From contig CAIQJD010000592.1 of assembly GCA_903872005.1 (NCBI GenBank), positions 1 to 9,217 of the forward strand: 9,217 bases of DNA, read 5' to 3'. This document shows positions 5,444 through 9,217 of this stretch, piece after piece. The stretch comes from an uncultured bacterium (GTDB lineage: Bacteria; Chloroflexota; Anaerolineae; JACIWP01). The translations under genes and the position numbers were made by a program. Every line of letters starts with the position of its first letter. Position 1 is the stretch's first letter. Under the pieces are notes generated by a model. The model ran no database searches and was not told the DNA's origin. It saw only the letters and a list, made by a program, of their open reading frames with translations.

Positions 5444-5478
5444 CGTCGGCGCGCCCCGGGGCCATATCGCGCTACGAT

Positions 5479-5507
5479 TTGGCGCAGGGCAAATTTCGTG
5501 CCATAAT
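5479..5507 (+). promoter_or_regulatory. Probable promoter of the TiaS-like/ECF operon
   Basis: TTGGCG (5479-5484, four of six to the -35 consensus), a 17-base spacer and CATAAT (5502-5507, five of six to the -10) preceded by TGC give an extended -10 promoter. Transcription would begin near 5514 and reach the TTG start at 5546 after about 32 bases. It is the only good plus-strand promoter I see in the 5054-5545 gap. Confidence 0.6.
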
Positions 5508-5545
5508 ACCAGCCAAGAATCTGACGCCAGCCGGGAGACCTGGGC

Positions 5546-6253
5546 TTGATTTACATTGGTATGGATGATACAGACAACCTGGAATCGCGCGGCACCGGCC
5601 GGCTGGCCCGCGCCGTCGCCGGCGCCCTGGGCCGGCGCTTCGCGGTGCGCGGCGTCACGCGGCACCAACTCCTGGTGGACCCGCGCGTCCCCTATACGTC
5701 GCACAACAGCAGCGCCGCGCTGCACCTCGACGCGCCGGCGCTGAGCGCGGCCGAGCTGGTCGCCCTGGCCGACGAGGTCGGCGCGCAGATGTTGGCCGAT
5801 TTCCAGACCGGCAGCGATCCGGGACTGTGCGTGGCCCAGGATGCGCCGCCGGCGCTGGGCGAATTCGGCCGGCGCGCCAAGCGCGATGTCGTCACGCAGG
5901 CCGAGGCGCGCGCCCTGGCCGCCCAGACCGGCTGCATCTTGCGCGGTCTGGGCGGGACCCAGGACGGCGTCATCGGCGCGCTGGCGGCGGTGGGGCTGGC
6001 GGCCGGCGGGGAAGATGGCCGCTTCTTGCTGGTGGGGCGCTCGCGCGAGCTGACCGGCCTGCTCGATGTGCCGGCGATCCTGGCCTGCGGCATCGCCGAG
6101 GTGCGCCGGCTGGACACCGGCGCGCGCCTGGAGGCCGGCGTCATTGACGCCAACGCCAAGTTGCGGCCGGCGTTGCGCGGCGGCCGGGCCGTCCTCTATG
6201 TGGCGCATCCCGAAGGGGACGAGACGCGCTGGGTCTCGGTCAAGCTGGATTGA
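5546..6253 (+). CDS. Stand-alone TiaS-like protein (tRNA agmatidine synthase N-terminal homologue)
   Basis: The start is TTG at 5546, chosen because the first strand (IYIG) precedes the GMDDTD motif and GGGAGA (5533-5538) lies seven bases upstream; the ATG at 5561 would remove that strand. The 235-residue product has GMDDTDN at 5-11, RHQLLVDPRVPYTSHNSSAALH at 39-60, SDPGLC at 90-95 and a glycine-rich GLGGTQDGVIGALAAVGL segment at 134-151. These correspond in order to the GIDDTDS, NP-vPw-TrGNaA, DPG and G-liGALAAiG signatures of TiaS, which in archaea uses ATP to attach agmatine to C34 of tRNA-Ile2. Here the chain ends after the kinase-like and ferredoxin-like parts; the OB-fold and zinc-ribbon parts that grip tRNA are absent. 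Bacteria normally read AUA codons through TilS lysidine, so a tRNA role is doubtful. Being first in an ECF-importer operon suggests it acts on a small molecule, perhaps the imported one. That last point is inference. Confidence 0.7.
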   Translation: MIYIGMDDTDNLESRGTGRLARAVAGALGRRFAVRGVTRHQLLVDPRVPYTSHNSSAALHLDAPALSAAELVALADEVGAQMLADFQTGSDPGLCVAQDAPPALGEFGRRAKRDVVTQAEARALAAQTGCILRGLGGTQDGVIGALAAVGLAAGGEDGRFLLVGRSRELTGLLDVPAILACGIAEVRRLDTGARLEAGVIDANAKLRPALRGGRAVLYVAHPEGDETRWVSVKLD

Positions 6254-6275
6254 TGCGCCGGCCGCGAGGGGGGCC

Positions 6276-7676
6276 ATGCTAATCGCCCGCGACCTCTCCT
6301 ATACCTATCATGGCCGGCCGACGCCGGACCTGCGCGCCGTCTCGCTGGAAGCACGCGCCGGCGAATGTCTCCTGGTCACCGGCCCGTCGGGCTGCGGCAA
6401 ATCCACCCTGGCGCGCTGCCTGGTGGGCCTCATCCCGCACCTGTACAAGGGCGACCTGCGCGGCGCGGTATGGGTGGATGGCCTGCCCACGGCCGAGACG
6501 CCGCTCTGGCGATTGGTCGAGCGCGCCGGCATGGCGCTGCAAAACCCCCAGGCGCAGATGCTCGCCTCGAGCGTCGAGGATGAGCTGGTCTTTGGGCTGG
6601 AGAATCTGGGGCTGCCGGCCGACGCGATTGCGGCGAGATTAAATGAAGCGTTGGCCCACTTTGGGCTGACCCATCTGCGGACGCGCGACCCGCGCCGGCT
6701 CAGCGGCGGCGAAGGCCAACGCCTGATGTTGGCGGCCGCCCTGGCGCGGCGCTCGCCCATCCTGGTGCTGGACGAGCCGCTCTCCATGCTCGACACGACG
6801 GCCGCCGCCGGCCTGGTGCGCGATCTGGCCGGCCTGGCCGACCAGGGGCGCGCCGTGGTGGTCTGCGAGCATCGCTCACGCTACTTCCGCGCCGCCGGCC
6901 CGTTCCGCGAGTTCCGGCTGGGCGAGGCCGCGCCGGCCGATCCGCCGGGCGCGCCGCCGCCGGCCCCGCTGCGCGACGCCGCGCCCTTCGCGCTGTCCAT
7001 CCGCGGTCTGCGCGTCTCCTTCGGCGAGCGCTGCGTCCTGGATGGCCTGAACCTGGAGCTGCCGGCCGGCCAGATCGTGGCCCTGGTGGGCGTCAACGGC
7101 AGCGGCAAGACGACCCTGCTGCGCGCCCTGGCCGGCCTGCAAAGCCACGCCGGCGCGGTCGAAATCGCCGGCGGCCGGCCCGATCTGGCGCTGGTCTTCC
7201 AGAACCCGGATTTGCAGCTCTTCAACGCCACCCTGCGCGAAGAGCTGCGTTATGGCCTGGCCGAGCCGGACGAGGCGCTCTACGCCTGGCTCCTGGGAGC
7301 GCTGGGGCTGGCGCGCTACGAGCATTCCTCGCCGCTCCTGCTCAGCGAAGGCGAGAAGAAGCGCCTCTGCCTGGGCCTGGCGCTGATGCGCCGGCCGCGC
7401 CACGGCGTCCTGCTGGACGAGCCAACTCTGGGCCAGGACGACCATCATCGCGCCCTGTTGGGCCAGACGGCGCGCGGCCTGGCGGCGGCCGGCCGGCTCG
7501 TCCTGACCGCGACGCATGACCTGGCCTGGGCGCTGGCCTACGCCACGCGCCTGCTGCTCCTCTGCGAAGGACGCATCATCGCCGACGGCGCGCCGGCCGC
7601 GCTGCTGCGCGACGCTGATCTATGGCGACGGGTCGGCCTGCTGGTCCCCGACTGGATCTGGGAGGGCGTGGCATGA
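6276..7676 (+). CDS. ECF transporter ATPase, fused EcfA-A' (two ABC domains)
   Basis: The 466-residue protein holds two complete ABC ATPase domains, which in most ECF importers are two separate subunits (EcfA and EcfA'). Domain 1 has Walker A GPSGCGKST (36-44), Q-loop Q89, signature LSGGEGQ (142-148), Walker B ILVLDEP (162-168) and switch His199. A Pro/Ala linker (about 217-232) leads to domain 2 with Walker A GVNGSGKTT (272-280), Q-loop Q309, signature LSEGEKK (356-362), Walker B VLLDEP (378-383) and His414. It hydrolyses ATP on the cytoplasmic face to drive uptake through EcfT and an S component. The start at 6276 has a GAGGGGGG stretch (6265-6272) before it and begins directly with the first strand of domain 1; the reading frame stays open further upstream but overlaps the preceding gene. 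It lies 22 bases after the TiaS-like gene and overlaps ecfT by four bases (ATGA), so the genes are co-translated. The second signature has Glu in place of the usual second Gly (LSEGE), a variation that need not abolish activity. Confidence 0.92.
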   Translation: MLIARDLSYTYHGRPTPDLRAVSLEARAGECLLVTGPSGCGKSTLARCLVGLIPHLYKGDLRGAVWVDGLPTAETPLWRLVERAGMALQNPQAQMLASSVEDELVFGLENLGLPADAIAARLNEALAHFGLTHLRTRDPRRLSGGEGQRLMLAAALARRSPILVLDEPLSMLDTTAAAGLVRDLAGLADQGRAVVVCEHRSRYFRAAGPFREFRLGEAAPADPPGAPPPAPLRDAAPFALSIRGLRVSFGERCVLDGLNLELPAGQIVALVGVNGSGKTTLLRALAGLQSHAGAVEIAGGRPDLALVFQNPDLQLFNATLREELRYGLAEPDEALYAWLLGALGLARYEHSSPLLLSEGEKKRLCLGLALMRRPRHGVLLDEPTLGQDDHHRALLGQTARGLAAAGRLVLTATHDLAWALAYATRLLLLCEGRIIADGAPAALLRDADLWRRVGLLVPDWIWEGVA

Positions 7677-8410
7677 AATGGCTGCGTCGCGCCGGCCGCG
7701 GCGAGCGCCGGCGGCGCTTCCGTCTGGTCGAAGGCTCGCCCCTGCGCCGGGTAGACCCGCGCGTCAAGCTCTGCCTCGGCATCCTGATCGCCTCGGCGGT
7801 CATGCTGCCCCTGGAGCGGGTGTTGGCCTTCTGGCTCTTCTTTATGGCCCTGATGGGGCCGGCGCGCCTGTGGCCGGAGGTCGGCTACCAGTTGCGCCGC
7901 ATCGCCCTGCTGTTGATCGTCCTGTTCGCGCTGGATTGGCTGACGGTGGGCCTCGATTTCGCCTTCCTGATCACCTTCCGGCTGATGCTGGTCGTCTCGG
8001 CCTTCACCCTCTTCTTCGCCACGACGCGGCCCGAAGAGCTGCGCCTGGCCCTGGAGCGGCTGGGGACGCCCTATCGCTACGCCTTCTCGTTGAGCCTGGC
8101 CTTCCTCTCGGTCTCGGTATTGGATGAGGAATGGCGGGCGATCCGCGAGGCGCAGCAGGCGCGCGGCATCTGGACGCCGGCGAAGGGGCTGCGCGGCTGG
8201 GCCGGCCGGCTGCGCGATCTGACCACCCTGGGCGTGCCGGCCGTCGTCCTGACGGTCAAGCGCGCCTGGACGCTGACCGAAGCGGCCTATGCGCGCGGCT
8301 TCGATTCGCCGCAGCGCCGGCCCTTCCGCCAGTTACGCATGCGGCCGGCCGATTGGACACTGTTGAGCGTGACCCTGGCAGTCATCATCGCCCTGTTCCT
8401 GTTGCGCTGA
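7673..8410 (+). CDS. ECF transporter transmembrane coupling protein EcfT
   Basis: The 245-residue protein starts at the ATG overlapping the ATPase stop codon, with GGGAGGG (7660-7666) six bases before. It opens with a basic segment and SPLRRVDPRVKL (22-33), the usual EcfT lead-in, then hydrophobic segments at about 34-48, 50-63, 77-95, 96-117 and 226-244. The cytoplasmic coupling helices carry the two Ala-Arg-Gly motifs of the family, QARG at 162-165 and YARG at 206-209, which contact the grooves of the two ATPase domains. EcfT links ATP hydrolysis to toppling of the substrate-binding S component. It is the expected partner of the fused ATPase upstream. The 118-base gap downstream (8411-8528) contains a diverged repeat copy but no gene. 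Confidence 0.9.
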   Translation: MKWLRRAGRGERRRRFRLVEGSPLRRVDPRVKLCLGILIASAVMLPLERVLAFWLFFMALMGPARLWPEVGYQLRRIALLLIVLFALDWLTVGLDFAFLITFRLMLVVSAFTLFFATTRPEELRLALERLGTPYRYAFSLSLAFLSVSVLDEEWRAIREAQQARGIWTPAKGLRGWAGRLRDLTTLGVPAVVLTVKRAWTLTEAAYARGFDSPQRRPFRQLRMRPADWTLLSVTLAVIIALFLLR

Positions 8411-8452
8411 ACGCGGCTATGGTCGTATCGCCCCGTATGGGCATCTGGGGTT

Positions 8453-8481
8453 GCGGACGGCCACGAGGGCCGATGCTACGG
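8453..8481 (-). repeat. Diverged inverted copy of the CCGTAG...GGCCCT repeat
   Basis: Read on the minus strand this gives CCGTAG, three variable bases, CGGCCCT, one base, GTGGCCG, which aligns with the repeat units at 671-697 and 709-735, with the variable bases at the same places. Its core can form a short hairpin (CGGCC at 8458-8462 and GGCCG at 8468-8472). It sits in the gap between ecfT and the next gene. Being degenerate and far from the other copies, it supports an interspersed repeat family in this genome. Confidence 0.5.
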
Positions 8482-8528
8482 TTCAGGACCCGGCGGCTAC
8501 TGAGAAAGTTCACACAGGAGGTTTTCCT

Positions 8529-9038
8529 ATGCCACAACGCACGCGTATCCTCATCGTCGTCGCCCTGTTCGTCCTCATTGGGGCCGGCCTGGGGGCTTAT
8601 ACCCTGCTGAACATGCGCCGGATCGCGTCGGCGCCGGCGGCCACACCCCAGGAGGGCATGATTCACGTCTACGTGGACGGGACCTTCGCCGCCAACCTGG
8701 CGCCGGCCGATCTGGAAAAGCTGCCGGCGGCCTCGTTCAAGGACGTCGAAGAGGGCAAGCTGCAAGAAGGCTGGTGGCTGCGCGACGTGGTGCGCCTGTA
8801 CGTGGCCGAGAGCAAGCTGACGCCGGCCTCCAAGATCACCGTCGCCGGCCTGCGCCAGGCCACCGCCAAGTCCTACACCCTCACCTGGGCGCAGGCGCTC
8901 GATCCGGCCAATAACTTCGGCTTCGATCTCGCCGGCGACGGTCAATCCATGAAGCTCGCCAGCACCATGGAAGGCTTCGCCGTGCGCGATGCCTGGGTGC
9001 AGGGCGTCAACCGCATGGATATCCAGACTAAGCCTTGA
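8529..9038 (+). CDS. Membrane-anchored extracytoplasmic protein, sulfite-oxidase-fold-like, in the ECF operon
   Basis: The ATG at 8529 follows a perfect AGGAGG (8516-8521) by seven bases. The 169-residue product has one N-terminal hydrophobic anchor (about 7-27, after basic QRTR), a short Ala/Pro linker and an outward-facing domain. That domain shows HVYVDG...LAPADLEKLP (46-66), WWLRDVVRLYV (82-92), KITVAGL (102-108), YTLTWAQAL (116-124), LAGDGQSMKL (134-143) and a final V-x-x-V-x-x-M-D-I strand, the order seen in the oxidoreductase molybdopterin-binding (SUOX) fold. It contains no cysteine at all, so it cannot supply the usual cysteine ligand to molybdenum. A non-catalytic binding or docking role is more likely. 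It lies between ecfT and a probable S component, so it may assist substrate capture, as CbiN or NikN assist metal ECF importers. The fold call is by eye; an uncharacterised lipid-face protein is possible. Confidence 0.65.
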   Translation: MPQRTRILIVVALFVLIGAGLGAYTLLNMRRIASAPAATPQEGMIHVYVDGTFAANLAPADLEKLPAASFKDVEEGKLQEGWWLRDVVRLYVAESKLTPASKITVAGLRQATAKSYTLTWAQALDPANNFGFDLAGDGQSMKLASTMEGFAVRDAWVQGVNRMDIQTKP

Positions 9039-9059
9039 GGCCGGCCGGAGGAAGCCAAG

Positions 9060-9217
9060 ATGACGACTGAAAAACCCGCAGTAGTGAAGAAGCCGATGAC
9101 CCGCTACTTCTCCACCTTCGAGCTGATCCTGCTGGCCCTGATGTCGGCGCTGGTGGTCGTGTCCAAGATCGTGCTGCACCTGCCGCTGCGCCTGCCGGGC
9201 CATTCCGGCCTCTTCTG
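9060..9217 (+). CDS. Probable ECF substrate-binding S component, 5' part only
   Basis: The ATG at 9060 is preceded by GGAGGA (9047-9052) at seven bases and lies 21 bases after the previous stop. Only 52 residues are inside the window; the frame is open to the edge. A charged N-terminus (TTEKPAVVKKP) is followed by a hydrophobic segment (FELILLALMSALVVVSKIVL, about 20-39) and then LPLRLPGHSGLF. A first membrane helix followed by a Pro/Gly/His loop, immediately after EcfA-A' and EcfT in one operon, fits the small membrane S component that sets substrate specificity. The substrate cannot be named from this fragment. Family assignment rests mostly on context. Confidence 0.65.
   Translation, partial: MTTEKPAVVKKPMTRYFSTFELILLALMSALVVVSKIVLHLPLRLPGHSGLF

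Noticed and set aside
6066..6275. N-terminal extension of the fused ATPase upstream of 6276
   Set aside because: The added 70 residues are Arg/Trp/Pro-rich out-of-frame translation of the preceding gene; the ABC domain begins at the ATG at 6276.
5417..6277. 286-residue minus-strand reading frame opposite the TiaS-like gene
   Set aside because: Composition is Gln/Arg/Ala-rich antisense translation; the plus-strand frame has conserved motifs and a promoter.
7622..7672. Earlier start for ecfT
   Set aside because: The extension overlaps the ATPase coding end; the ATG at 7673 gives the usual ATGA overlap, a good ribosome site and the expected basic N-terminus.

Overview
The window reads as a GC-rich bacterial chromosome segment that joins the right-hand end of a phage-like tail-gene cluster to ordinary cell genes. 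The likely host is Chloroflexota of the Anaerolineae/Caldilineae type. I infer this from the mix of a redox repressor Rex, a LiaF-like membrane protein, a secreted LysM protein, short Shine-Dalgarno-led genes, a TTG start, and interspersed short palindromic repeats. No rRNA or other marker gene is present, so the lineage is only a moderate-to-low-confidence inference.

Layout. Positions 1-3143 hold three plus-strand genes of phage structural type: a small adaptor-like protein, a 685-residue tail/baseplate-like protein with an Asp-box in its N-terminal half, and a 71-residue beta-rich protein. The gaps between them carry compact hairpin-forming repeats. No integrase, portal, terminase, lysis gene or attachment site is visible, so this is either the tail end of a prophage or tail-like particle cluster that continues to the left, or a remnant. 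Positions 3153-3692 (minus strand) encode a LiaF-like membrane protein. It is divergent from rex (3875-4501, plus), whose promoter overlaps a Rex-operator-like sequence. A 60-nt hairpin separates rex from a convergent secreted protein with two LysM domains (4622-5053, minus), which has a perfect-consensus sigma-70-type promoter and a leader of about 130 nt. The 490-nt gap that follows holds that promoter, direct repeats upstream of it, two minus-strand terminator-like hairpins, an 88-nt inverted repeat and a plus-strand promoter.

From 5546 to the right edge lies one co-oriented cluster, probably one transcription unit: a stand-alone TiaS-like protein (TTG start), a fused double-ABC ATPase (EcfA-A'), the transmembrane coupling protein EcfT, a membrane-anchored extracytoplasmic protein that looks like a sulfite-oxidase-fold domain without cysteine, and the start of a small membrane protein that fits an ECF S component. 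This is a complete energy-coupling-factor importer with two unusual companions. One resembles only the N-terminal part of the archaeal tRNA agmatidine synthase TiaS; the other is an extracytoplasmic protein of a kind ECF importers normally lack. The substrate is not identifiable from this sequence, and I regard this cluster as the most interesting part of the window.

Across the window the palindrome GCCGGC is strikingly frequent, including inside the compositionally distinct tail gene.
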